Positions 23,698-35,237 of a stretch of DNA of 64,000 nucleotides are shown in pieces. Source of the stretch: Posidonia oceanica (taxonomy: Eukaryota; Streptophyta; Magnoliopsida; Alismatales; Posidoniaceae); NCBI GenBank assembly GCA_037176725.1, contig JAZBRS010000029.1:41798001-41862000 (forward strand), read 5' to 3'. The notes below the pieces were generated by a model. It had not been told where the DNA came from. It saw only the letters and a program-made list of their open reading frames with translations, and did no database searches. Positions within the stretch are counted from its first letter, which is position 1. Every line of letters starts with the position of its first letter. The position numbers and the translations under genes are program-made.

Positions 23698-25247
23698 TGT
23701 AGATATCCCATTTTCGCATTTCCTAGAGTTCATAGAGGATAGGAACTTCTGAGGCACCCAGATCACACAACTAAGGCTTAATAACATATTTTCCAGAGTT
23801 CTCATGATCTGCTTAAAAACAATGCTTGATTTTACTTGACTTAAGGTTGTTAGCTATGGCAGAACTGATGCACTCAGACTCATGGCAAGTTCGAGTACCT
23901 TGACCACACTTTATCCCACTCAAATCCGTGGCAGATTCGAGTTAACGAAGATGTTTTTATGATTCATGAGATATTTGAAGTTTCCCGGCCTTTTATCTTG
24001 TTTTCTCTAGGCAAAACCTAAAAGCTAGGGCTAGAAATGATCTGAGCTTGCTAGTTTCCATCTGTGGAGGCAACCTTGACAGGTGCCCTTTCAACAAGCG
24101 ACTAACATAGGCACCCTTTCAACAGGCGACTAGTTAAGGCATCATCACAACAGGCGACTAACTATCATGGGCTCATTTAACCGCCTCTGGCAATTATCTT
24201 GATGGTTATTTCCCACGATCCCCTCGACTACTAGGCACCAATCTAATCGGCGACTAATGGTCGTGGAACTGCAATGGTTATTTCTCACGACTCCTCAACT
24301 TTTAGGCACCAACCCTACCGGCGACTAATGATTGTGGTTCCCATCAACCGAATTTCTACGGTTTTCTCCACGTCAGCTTGGGCGATTGCTAGTATTAAGC
24401 GCCTACCCATGCAGCGACTGGCTATAAATGCCACTTCTCTTCTGGAAATTTCTACGGTTTTCTCCACGTTTGCTTGGGTGGTTGCTGATCTTAGTCGCCT
24501 ACCCATGCGGCGACTGGCCATAACTGCAACTTTTTCTAGAAATTTCTATGTGTTAACCACCCACACCCCTTGGAGTCTATAAATAGACCCCGTGGGTCAG
24601 TGTTTGAATTCTCGGCCAGTTGTGAGGAAAACCTATCTTGGAGAAATTCCCTTTAGGTTTTTAGGATTTTGAGCTTCCACCTTCAAAGAATTAGAGTTTC
24701 CAAGCCAGAAACCCTAGTCTCCACCTTCAAAGGAGAAACCTTGATCCCAGAGATCACTACACCCAACTACGATTCCAGAGATCTCGAGCCTAGCCGGAGC
24801 TCCGACCGTGCCTCCACTTCTACTCCACTGTATACAGCATGAGGGTGAAGGGAGTATCTTCTTCCAATCTTTTTCATTACATTTCATATTGCATTCCCTA
24901 AAATAGGACCCATAACATATGCATGTGGGGAACAACCCCTAGTTAGTATTAGATCTATTTGTTTCTAGTATTTTCTGTTCTTCTTTGTTATCATTTACTA
25001 CACACCAACTTATCTAGATCTCTTGTTTTTGTTTATTTGTTTTGAAGGAAAGGAAATGCTTACGTAACATGAGGGAGCCGCTAGACGACATCCAACCGTC
25101 GATCTAGTGGTCCGAGGACCTACATCTTCATAATCTCCCCCAAGGTGTCTTGTCTACCCAAAGGTGAGTGGCGATCACAACAAAAGTTGACGACGTACGT
25201 GGAGGCGCAGTTATCTTCTTAAACACCCCCCAAAATCCACATCCACA
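23698..25247 (+). mobile_element. 3' LTR of element C
   Basis: 1550 bp, co-linear with 6563-8151, TATA box CTATAAATAG at 24577-24586, ending ATCCACA. The following GAAGT is both target duplication and the continuing satellite monomer of element A. Confidence 0.95.
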
Positions 25248-26225
25248 GAAGTCCCGCTTGCCTTCTCTAGATCCTCGTGCCGGACGGACGAGGTCCAGTT
25301 TTGGCTCCTTCCTCGCGACTTCGCTTCGGTCGAACGAAGTCTCTCTTGCTTTCCCTGGATCCTCGTGCTGGACGGACAAGGTCCAGTTTGGCTCCTTCCT
25401 CGCGACTTCGCTCCGATCGGACGAAGTCCTGCTTGCCCTCTCTTGATCCTTGTGCATGACAGATGAGGTCCAATTTTCCTCCTTCTTCGAGACTTCGCTC
25501 CGGTCAGACGAAGTCCCGCTTGTCTTCTCTAGATCCTCGTGCCAGACGAATGAGGTCTAGTTTGCCTTCTTCTTTGCGACTTCGCTCCGGTTGAACGAAG
25601 TCCCGCTTGTCTTCTTTGGATCCTCGTGACGGACGAACGAGGTCCAGTTTGGCCCCTTCCTCGCAACTTCGCTCCGGTCAGACGAAGTCCCGCTTGCTTT
25701 CTCAGGATCCTTGTGCTGGACTGATGAGGTCCAGTTTGCCTCCTTCTTCATGACTTCGCTCCGGTCAGACGAAGTCCCGCTTGTCTTCTCTAGATCCTCA
25801 TGCCAGACAGACGAAGTCCAGTTTGGCCCCTTCCTTGCGACTTCGCTCCGGTCGGATGAAGTCCCACTTGCTTTTTCTGGATCCTCGTGTCGGACGAACG
25901 AGGTCCAGTTTTGGCTCCTTCCTCGCGACTTTGCTCCGGTCGGACGAAGTCCCACTTGCTTTCTCTAGATCCTCGTGCCAGATGGATGAGGTCGAGTTTG
26001 GCTCCTGCCTCACAACTTCACTCCAGTCCGACGAAGTTCTGCTTGCTTTCTCTCAATCCTTGTGCTGGACGAACGAGGTCTAGTTTGGCTTCTTCCTCAC
26101 GACTTCACTCCGGTCGGACGAAGTCCCGCTTGCTTTCTCTAGATCCTTGTGCTGGTCGGATGAGGTCCAATTTGGCTCCTTCTTCGTGACTTCAATCCGA
26201 TCGGATGAAGTCCCGCCTGCCATGT
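25248..26225 (+). repeat. ~84-bp satellite array in the 3' UTR of element A
   Basis: About eleven to twelve monomers. Each has two related halves: GATCCTCGTGCTGGACGGAC plus GAGGTCCAGTTTGGCTCC, then GACTTCGCTCCGGTCGGACG plus AAGTCCCGCTTGC. Each half is centred on a short dyad, CCTCG...CGAGG or CTTCG...CGAAG. The array is continuous with 6474-6562 once element C is removed. Open frames on both strands follow from the period being divisible by three. Confidence 0.95.
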
Positions 26226-26575
26226 GGTTTGTCATCGGTTACGCCCCAATTGGCAAATTTGCCCCTCTACCTTGCATTTAGTCACCAACTGCACCTCAGT
26301 TGACAAATTCACTGCTCTGCCTTGTGATTTGTCACCGGCTACACCCTAGTTGACAAGTTCACTCCTTTGGCCTGCGATTTGTCACCGGCTGCACCTCGAT
26401 TAGCAAGTTCACTCTTCCGCCCCCGAACTGTCACTGGTTGCACCCTGATAGTCAAGTCTGCTTATCTACCTTGCATTTTGTCACTGGCTGCACCCTGGTT
26501 GGCAAGATCATCCCTCCATCTTGCAAGCTATCACCGGCTGCACCCCGGTTGACGAGTTGGTTGCTTTGCCCCTCT
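26221..26575 (+). repeat. ~57-bp tandem repeat inside the satellite region
   Basis: About six imperfect copies of a unit with TTTGTCACCGGCTGCACC, CTGGTTGGCAAGTTCACTCC and CTTGC. It is unrelated in sequence to the flanking 84-bp monomers and splits that array in two. Confidence 0.9.
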
Positions 26576-27920
26576 CTTCTAGATCTTCGCTCCGGTCAGA
26601 CGAAGTCTAGTTTGCTTCTCTTTCGCGACTTCGCTCCGATCAGACGAAGTCTAGTTTGCTTCCCTTTCATGACTTCACTCCGATCAGACGAAGTCTTGCT
26701 TGCCTCTTCTGGATCTTCGCTCCGGTCGAATGAGGTCCAATTTGGCTCCTTCCACGGGACTTCACTCCAGTCGGACGAAGTCCCGCTTGCCCTCTCTAGA
26801 TCCTCGTGCTGGTCAGACGAGATCCAGTTTGGCTCCTTCTTCGCAACTTCACTCTGGTTGGACGAAGTCCTTGCTAGTCTTCTCTGGATCCTCATGTCGG
26901 TCAGACGAGATCCAGTTTGGCTCCTTCCTCACGACTTTGCTCCAGTCGGACGAAGTCCCGCTTGCCTTCTCTGGATCCTTGTGCTGGTCAAACGAGGTCC
27001 AGTTTGGCTATGTCTTCCCAACTTCGCTTCGGTCGGACGATGTCCCGCTTGCCCTCTATGGATCCTCGTGCTAGTCAGACGAGGTCTAGTTTGGTTCCTT
27101 CTTAGCGAATTCACTCCGTTCAGACGAAGTCCTTGCTTGTCTTCTCTCGATCCTCGTGCTGGTCAGACGAGGTCAGTTTTGCTTCTCTCTCGCGACTTCA
27201 CTTTGGTCGAACGAAGTCTCACTTGCCTCTTCTAGATCTTCGTTCCAGTCGGACGAAGTCCAGTTTGTTTCTCTCGCGGCTTCGCTTCGGTCCGACGAAG
27301 TCTTGCTTGCCTCTTTTCGATCTTCGCTCTGGTCGGATGAAGTCTAGTTTGCCTCCCTTTCGTGACTTCTCTCCAATCAGACAAAGTCTTGCTTGCCTCT
27401 TCTGGATCTTTGCTCCAGTCAAACGAAGTCCAGTTTGTTTCTCTCTCACGGCTTCACTTTGGTCGGATGAAATCTCGCTTTCCCTCTCTGGATCCTCGTG
27501 CTGGTTGGACAAGGTCAAGTTTGGCTCCTTCTTTGCGACTTCGCTCTGGTCGGACGAAGTCTTTGCTTGTCTTCTTTAGATCCTCGTGTCAGTCGGACGA
27601 AGTTCAGTTTTCCTCCCTTTCACGACTTTGCCTCAGTTAGACGAAGTCTCACTTGCCTCTTCTGGATCTTCGCTTCGGTTGGACAAAGTCTAGTTTGTTT
27701 CTCTATCGCGGCTTCACTCCAGTCGGACGAAGTCTTGGTTGCCTCTTCTGGATCTTCGCTCCAGTCGAACAAAGTCTCATTTGCTTCTCTCTCACGACTT
27801 TGCACCTGTCAGACGAAGTCTCGCTTGCCTTTTTTTGGGTCTTCACTCCAGTCGTATGAAATCCAGTTGGCCTCTCTCTTTTGCGATATCGCTCCGAGCG
27901 AATGAGGTCTTTGCTTTCTA
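26576..27920 (+). repeat. Second satellite block of element A, mixed monomer types
   Basis: The same two half-unit types as 25248-26225, but in changing order. Some stretches alternate CCTCGTGCTGG and CTTCGCTCCGG halves, others repeat the CTTCG half several times. A new subtype carries AGTTTGTTTCTCTCTCGCGG. This suggests unequal exchange at half-monomer level. Confidence 0.9.
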
Positions 27921-28700
27921 GTTGACAAGCCTGATTGACTTGCCAGGCCCCGCTCAGGGCTGGTAACCCTAACTACCCGGATGACATCTGTCAAACTGTC
28001 TGGCGTCCCGGCTTGCATTCCTGTTTGGCTTGCCACGCCCCTCACTCTGGGCTGGTATCCCCAACTACCCGGCCGATGAGTCTGTAAAATTATCATGCCC
28101 CTCTTGCCAGTTGGCAAGCCCATCAGTCTTGTCTGGTGTCCCTCTTCGCACAAGTTTGGTAGCTGGATTAGCCATCAACTTGTCGCCCGGTACCGCATTG
28201 CATCTCATTGCATCACATTGCATCGACAACCTCATCAGCATTGCATACACCGCATAATCATCACATTATGTCCTGCATTCACATCACCCGGCATCGCATG
28301 CCTAAAATCAAATCCATGGCTTCGCATGCTCAGCGTGGCATCTTCAGCATTGCATACTCGGTATCAGTATCGCATGCTCAGCATTACACCCTCAGCATCG
28401 CATGCCCAACATCGTATTCTCGGCCGCACATGCTTAGCATCACATCATCAACATCAACATCGCATATGCTAAATTAGCATAATCATCGCGTAGAACCGCA
28501 CATGTCCTCAGTGGAGCTCAGCACACACCAGCATTAACATTAGCATTCGCTTCAACATCTACATGGGCAACGAGTCATGACTTTCGATGCATCTGCCGAA
28601 TAAATGACCCAACGCCAACAGCAAACACCACCCTCCCGCAAGCTTTAGGCGGGGTGTCTTGTCAACCCTGAGCATCGGTCTTGCTTCCCTCGAACTTGCT
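27921..28700 (+). other. 3' UTR tail of element A
   Basis: Non-coding. It holds two copies of a segment containing GGGCTGGTAACCCTAACTAC (27956 and 28050), then a stretch rich in GCAT/CAGCAT motifs (28190-28480), then sequence that aligns with 61345-61480 of element B on the minus strand (GTCATGACTCGTTGCC-type block). Confidence 0.75.
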
Positions 28701-28714
28701 TAGGGAGCGGCATC
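28701..28714 (+). promoter_or_regulatory. Polypurine tract of element A
   Basis: TAGGGAGCGGCATC directly before the 3' LTR start (TATAGACACCC, TG mutated to TA). It is homologous to the tracts of elements B and C. Confidence 0.75.
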
Positions 28715-29092
28715 TATAGACACCCTGATTTTGAGACCGCTTGTCGACGGACCCCTCTGGAAGAGCTTTATTCAGTTGCAACGAGGCATTACCCAACACC
28801 ACAAACCTATCCAGCATCCCAAACCTACCCAAGACCAAAAACCTACCCAAAACAACCAACCCAAAGCCCAATGGTGGTCAAGCACTCAAGAAACAGGCCC
28901 AAGATCCAACAAGCAAGCCCTACAGTATGCCAAGCGCGACTCACTGGTGCGACTGATTGGCGTAAACTACTAGTGCCACTTACTACAGTGAAATTCTAGC
29001 ATGCAACCCTGTGTCAGAATTCTACTGTTGAAGGATCAATTTGTCCATTAACCTTTGGACCATTGATTCCTTGCTTCTCATTGGTTGGCACG

Positions 29093-31734
29093 TGTAGACA
29101 CCCCAATTTGATGCCACTTGTCAGTGGATTACTCCAAAAGAGCTCACTCCAGTCTCGACGAGGCATTACCCAATCACCTCCCCATAAACCTACCCAAAAT
29201 CCCACACCAATATCCCACACCAATATCCCAAACCTACCCAAGACCATAAACCCACTTAAACACATCCAAAACCACAAGCCTAAAGCCCACTGGTGGCCCA
29301 AGCACTCAAGAAACAGGCCCAAGATCCATCTAGTAGACTCTGACATGGTTTTAGCGTGCCTAGCTGGCATCACTTTCTGGCGTGACTAAGCAGTGCAACT
29401 TCCCAGTGGAATCAACCGGCAAAACTCAATAGCGCGACTAACCGACGCACAATGCTGGCGAAGTGCCCGATGTCTGATTAAACTCAGTAAAGGATCAAGG
29501 CATCCACTCGACTTTGGATCATTGATTCCTAGCTCCTCATTGGCTCGCATGGATCTAAGGGTGTTCCTTGGTGTTGCTTGACTATCATACCCCTCATCCC
29601 AAACTTAATCCCCATCCAATCCACTTAACCTTAATCCAAACCACCCGTTTGAATTCGGTTAAACATCAACCGCCCTCACGCAACAACGTCGGCTATAAAA
29701 CTCCCTCCACCTCTGACGTCCAAGGGGCTGGCCATTTTTCACCACCACCTCGGCTCTCGTCTAGCTCTCCCAGCACTGCCCAGTGACCCCGAGCATCCTA
29801 CCACTGCCTAGCCAACCTTCCCATCCACTTCCGGCCACCACCTCGCCTTCCTCCGAGCAACCAATACCAAACTCTGGTCTCTCGAAGGGTCGGCCTTTCC
29901 CCTACACTCCTGGCCTCCTCGGCACTCATCTGGCCTTCTTTGCATCACCCAGCAACCCCCAAGTGTTTGCCACCACTGAAACACCCTTCTCTTCCATCTC
30001 CGGCCACCACACTGCCTTCTTCGGCCACCCCGGCAACAACCAACCACTGCATTGCTTTGTCACTCAAACCAGCAACACACAAACCTTCTCAAGCATCCAC
30101 AGCCTCCTCCATAGCCTATAGCCTCCACCTTTGTCGCACCCGAGCGTCGACGACCTGGAAAAACGCCGCTGCGAGCCAACGTCCCTGGGAGGGACAATCC
30201 ATGCATCAACAGGTGAGTTTCTTTACTCCCAAGCATCGTGGCTTCTTCCTCGATTGTAGTCTAATTGGTTTCTAGCATGGCATTTCGTTTCTACCTCTGT
30301 TTTCTATGTTTGCTGTCTTTGATTCCACCGGTGATGGGTTCGCCGTCGTGTGAGGCCGTTGGCCGATGAGCACGAGCCACGACCTACCTCTGTGCATTCG
30401 TTCACCTCCCATCTCCTCTCTAATGCTTCCAATGCACCCATGACCTCTACGCTGCCGTGCCTTGGCCGGTTGCTCACCGATGGTCATGGAAAGCATGTAT
30501 CACAGTGGGATGCAATGGTGGGAGTCGGTGGACATTTGTTTTGCTTCCTGCTGCATCTACATCTGCATCTGCATTGCATTTCCTCATCGCTTCTCGCCTC
30601 CTCCACCCTCCACTAACATTGGAGTGGCTCCCTGCAGCTCGTGGCCCATTTCAATGGCCGTGAGCGACAACCGAACCCATCGGCGAATGTGGGAGGTGGG
30701 TGGAAGCATTCATCCATTCTAGATTGTGTTTAAAGCTTTAAGATCATTCATCTTCATCATGGCATGCTTTCCCGATCGTCATTCGCCTGTTTATGTTTTT
30801 AATTCGCCGGAATTGAGCGATGAAAGCTCACTGTCTAGACTGTAAAACCTGTGGTGCAACATCTCAGCATAAGTACCTAGAGTAAATAGCCGGTGTACAT
30901 ATGCAGCAAGATTTACCGACGCGACCCTCTAGTTTTAGTGCAGATAGTGAGGCTGAGCACTGCTTTAATTTGTTTTCTTCACCCCGATTTGGTTTCTTCT
31001 TGATGTTTCTACGAGCATCATGTTTCCTCGAATGCTTTGAGATTTTGTTTTCATCGATTAGGACGATGATGCATACTGCTTCAAGTTCTTATGAATTGAG
31101 GTGAGATGATCGACACGATTCCTATGTGCGAGCGCCTCATTTCAAAACATGGACAGCGTGGCTGAGTGTTAGATCGCTTGATTTTGTTTTCATCACATTC
31201 AGATATGCGTTCTCATCATGTTTTACTTGCATCTCAAGGCATCTTGGCATCAAGCATCTATTTCTAGCATGTATCTTATAGCTTACAATCATTTGCAAGG
31301 CATCATATCATCATTTGCCTCTTGGCATACATTTTGGCATTCATTGCCTACATTTGCCACACATGCAAGCGAACAAGCCTAGAAAGACCGACTCGTCAGG
31401 CACATGGGGGTGCCTAACCCGTTCCCCATGTGTAACAGAAGTCCTTACCCTTTCTCTAGGCCACAATGACCATTGTGTCTCATCCAATAGCACGGATCAT
31501 CATCATTTTCAGCATTTGCATGCATATCATGCTTTGTTCTCAGTTTTCCTCGTCTTTCCGATAAATAGACTAGGTGGCGACTCCCCTTTTTGTCTTATCC
31601 TCATTTTCTTCGCTTTCGGTGTTTTCTAGTCAAGTATCCTTCCTCATATTCACCATTCTATCGTGACCTTATTGGTTGGTACCCGTTGGCTTCTCTAGTC
31701 GCGCGTACCATTCCCCGCCACCGGCATGGTCATA
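29093..31734 (+). mobile_element. Solo LTR of family A nested in the 3' LTR of A
   Basis: 2642 bp, TGTAGACACCCC to CATGGTCATA (last CA mutated to TA). It is flanked by GCACG (29088-29092) and GCATG (31735-31739), a 5-bp target duplication with one C/T difference. The host LTR sequence reads through the site (ATTGGTTGGCA joining CATGGATCTAGG), as seen in the uninterrupted copy at 29535-29560. TATA box at 29693-29700. No internal sequence is present, so it arose by LTR-LTR recombination. Confidence 0.9.
29693..29700 (+). promoter_or_regulatory. TATA box of the solo family A LTR
   Basis: CTATAAAA after GTCGG, followed by CTCCCTCCACC, 600 bp into the LTR. Confidence 0.65.
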
Positions 31735-31880
31735 GCATGGATCTAGGTGTGTACCCTGGTGTTCCTTGGCCATCATACCCCTCATCCTAAGCCCAAATCC
31801 CAATCCAATCCAATTATCCACATCCATACCATTAATTCAAAATTCTGTTAACCATCAACGGCCTTGATGCAGCCATACCT

Positions 31881-31888
31881 CTATAAAA
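31881..31888 (+). promoter_or_regulatory. TATA box of the element A 3' LTR
   Basis: CTATAAAA followed by CCACCTCC. Its position matches the boxes at 29693, 60950 (minus) and 1636 (minus). Confidence 0.65.
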
Positions 31889-33757
31889 CCACCTCCATTG
31901 ACAATGTACAAGCCTCTCAGCAACCCATCTCACTCGCCCAGCCTTGCCCGAGCACCTTACCGACGAACAGCCAACCCAAGCCTCTGCACACCCTCTCCGG
32001 CCATAACAACCACAATCCTTCCAACTCCGGCCACCCTAAGCCTCTCTAGCCATTGCAAATCACTGCACAACCCAAGTAATAGCTCACACAATACATCCCA
32101 AGCACTAGCAGCCCGAGCATAGCACCCTCCTCGCCTCCGTCATCGCAACCGGAAGCCGCATCCAGAAGCACCGCTTCGAGCCGACGTCGGGAGGGACAAC
32201 CGCACGTCATACAGGTAAGCATCCATCCATGTAGCACAATTGAGCTCCCTCGTGCTTGGTTAGATCTTGTTTTCTAGATCGATAGTCCGTTTCGGTTCGG
32301 TTTTCCAGTGTTTGCATGCTTGCATCTCATCGGTGATGAGTTCCAGTCGCATGTGAGGCTTCAGCCATTGAGCACGGGACATCACTCATCCCGACTTGAG
32401 CTCCTCTCCCTCGACATCCTCACGATGCTCCAGAGACACCTTGGCTACAGGACTTCTCGGTTTCGGCCGGCCATCCTCAGAGTGGCTCGAGAGTTGGCAT
32501 CACAATGTGAAGGAATGGGGAGGTCACGGAGCTCAATGCATTTGGTTTACATTGCATCGGCCATTGCGTCTTCTCTTCTCCTCTTGCTTCCTCCATCCTC
32601 CGCTGATGTCAAAACGGGATCCCAGAGCTCACAACCCACTCCCATGGCCGTGTGAGATGGTGAAACCCAACAGCGAGCAAGGGATGTTGGGAGAAGCATG
32701 CACTCATTCGGGATCCGATTTAAGGCATCAAGGATCATCACTGGCATCCATGTAAGCTTCCTCGATGCCCAGTCGCATGGTTCAATCACCTCATTCCATG
32801 AATTCCAGCAATGAAGCTCATTGTCTAAAACAGAGCAATGCGCGAGTGCCTGGCGCGATCATCTAGCATCTAAGACCAGCGCGAGGCCTAGAACCACATG
32901 CTCTGGTTCAGAACAAGCAATGTAGCTGAGCACCCTACCCTCTTGCATGGTTTTCTCTAGTTTTCTTTAGCCTGGTTTTGTTTCGCTACATCTAGATCTT
33001 GTTTTTTCACATCATTCTACTAGCATCGCATGATTTTGCAAGTGTTTTGGCTTTTAGATTCATCCATCTAAGCAAGGGAGCTTGTTGTCTGTAAACTGAA
33101 ACACCTGGTGCGATCCACTGGCATATAGATCTGGCGTACAGATCCAGCACAAATCATCAGCATGAATCTCCTGGGTTCAGTACAGACAGTGAAGCTGAGC
33201 ATTGTTTTCTATTGATTTACCTGTACGATTTTGGTTTTCCCGTATCCAGATCTGCTTCTTTGCATGCTTTCCACGTACATTTATGTAGCATCATAGCATC
33301 TAGGCATACATTTAGGAGCATTCATTTGCAAGCATCGCATATTTGCCCTTGGGCATTCATTAATTGGCATTCACATGCCTACATAAGCCACACATGTGAG
33401 CGATCAAGCCTAAAAGACTGACTTATCGGGCGTACAGGGGTGTCTAATACCTTCCCTATGTGTAACAAGAGTTCTTATCCTTTCTCTATACGCAATGACG
33501 AATGTGTTACATCCATTGATACGGAGCATCATGTTTTCTACCTTACATGCATATCTTTCTCGCATCCGGTTTTCCTCGTCTTCCGATTTTAATAGACTAG
33601 ATAGTGACTCTCTTTCCTTATCCTTTTGTTTTGCTTTTGTTTTTTGCTATAGTGTTTTCAAGTCAATATCCTTCTTCGGATGCACCACTTCGTCGTGGCC
33701 TTCTCGACATGTGCATGGATACGTCCCGTGTGCGCCACCGTCGCCGGCATGGTCACA

Positions 33758-35237
33758 ATATCTATTAAAACTTTTGGTACCCACATGGACGCCATAGACA
33801 CACTTGTTAGTTATTCGCTCTCTTATGTGTGACTAGGAACTTGTAGTGATGCCCAAATCCCAAGTTATATTCTTTTAATCGTTAGGAAATTGCAGCCTTT
33901 ATATTCCTGTGAAAATTCTGTCCCTACTTGGCTAGTGTGTGTTTTTTTAAAGGTTGTGGGCGGATATTCGTGGTTCATGGGAAATTCCTAACTATTTAAT
34001 TGTCTTCTGTCAATTACCTAAACTGACGGTTCCTAATGATTACTAGCAAACCACGCACATGCGATACACAAACTAATAAACCAAAATTAAGTAAAAAATC
34101 TCCAATCAGATGGAAAAATTAAGTTCCTTGAGTTTAAAGTTTTGGTAAAGTTTTAATCAAACATTGACAAATAGATAAGGATACTATGATTGAATGACAT
34201 GAGACAAGATAAAAGGAATTACTAATTTCTATTTGAATCAGAAAAATAGATATAAAATAATATCACATTAAATCATTATTATTAGTTTTACGTAATCAAT
34301 GATATAAAGATCTTATGCAAAAGTTTTATTATTTTATATTTATAATTAGTTAGTTTCTTTTATCATTAGTCTATGAATATAATTAATTTAAAAATGAAAA
34401 AGTTTTTAATTGACATTTACAAATCATGTGAATATTAAATATCCATTAGGCTCATGACATGTCATCTTTTGTTTCGATTTCAACAAAGAAGATGTCATTT
34501 GTCATACTATATGACATACTCTCAATAAATATTCATTACCAACAAGATACTTACATGACAAACTATTTTTTTTAAATAGTATAGATAAACAAAGACTTAA
34601 ATCTAAGATTCACCTGATCATTCCTTATTATAATAACATTACAAAAAATTACATCGATCTATGTTTTCTTTTGACAACACGTAATTAATAATACAAAGTA
34701 AGAATTTATAGTTAGAGATGTTTTTTATTTTATTTTTCAGACATTTCTGGATTCTAGAGTTCAATCCTTTTCTTAAGACTGCAGTAGACTCAACATGTAA
34801 CTTTTTTTTGCAACTTAGTAGATATTTACAATCTTAATATAATAAAAAAATCAAGATTATGGGCACTTACATGTGACAATCTAAATGATTTCTTAAGATA
34901 AGGCGTAGTAGCTTAAACGGCTTGGCTCAAGTTACGCTCCTTCGCCAGCCGCTCCTAAAAGTCTATATTGTTCTTCGTTTGACTTTCACGGCATGTGTCC
35001 TTTCCATGGTCTATCTATACCAAACTTACGGTACAAATATGAGTTTGACATTGGGTGGATGGGGCCTAACTAGTCGTAATGAAATATTTATTAATCCGAA
35101 GCAACATGGATCTTGAAGAAGGGGCAAACATGCTGGGTCAAGGACTCAAGTTTGGCTTTGATCTTAGGAAGAAAATTTCATGGAAATAGACCATTCTTTT
35201 AGAATGTAAGACTAGAGTGACACATGTTGTGCATATA
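33758..35237. other. AT-rich intergenic DNA
   Basis: No coding similarity, LTR ends or clear repeats were recognised. Base composition changes sharply from the GC-richer family A LTR to AT-rich sequence at about 33760. Small ORFs (for example 34922-35116) match nothing I recognise. Confidence 0.6.

Larger units (their letters stand above)
6563..25247 (+). mobile_element. Element C: gag-only LTR retrotransposon inserted in element A
   Basis: Both LTRs are present (6563-8151 and 23698-25247), starting TGTAGATATCCC and ending CACATCCACA. It is flanked by a perfect 5-bp target duplication GAAGT (6558-6562 and 25248-25252). It contains a decayed gag, a long non-coding interior and a polypurine tract directly before the 3' LTR. 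Without the nested element D (13423-22539) it is about 9.6 kb. There is no protease, RT or integrase coding. The LTR start and polypurine tract resemble those of family A, so a related Tat-like, non-autonomous family is likely. Confidence 0.93.
2207..33757 (+). mobile_element. Element A: non-autonomous Tat/Ogre-like LTR retrotransposon, split by nested insertions
   Basis: Plus-strand element whose own pieces are 2207-6562, 25248-29092 and 31735-33757. Order: decayed gag, A-rich non-coding region, tandem-repeat 3' UTR, polypurine tract, 3' LTR. No protease, RT, RNase H or integrase motif was found in any piece, so it is gag-only. Tandem repeats between the coding region and the 3' LTR are characteristic of the Tat/Ogre lineage (established knowledge); placement there is inference from architecture. 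The 5' end is missing because LTR E interrupts it and the window ends. Element C is inserted in the satellite array and a solo LTR in the 3' LTR. The sequence after 33757 starts ATATC; the matching left target duplication is not visible. Confidence 0.8.
28715..33757 (+). mobile_element. 3' LTR of element A, split by a solo LTR
   Basis: Its own parts are 28715-29092 and 31735-33757, about 2.4 kb together. It begins TATAGACACCC (expected TG) and ends CATGGTCACA. TATA box at 31881. The region near 33420-33620 matches 31395-31580 and, on the minus strand, 59140-59340, including a TAGACTAGRTGGCGACTC-type block near the 3' end. Open frames here are not recognisable proteins. Confidence 0.88.

Noticed and set aside
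26438..27905. Long overlapping ORFs of 100-265 codons on both strands
   Set aside because: Created by repeat periods divisible by three; low-complexity Ser/Leu/Arg composition and no domain.
25248..27920. CRISPR-like regular repeats
   Set aside because: Tandem satellite monomers without unique spacers, in a plant retrotransposon 3' UTR.
34922..35116. 64-codon ORF in the AT-rich region
   Set aside because: No similarity recognised and no gene signals around it.
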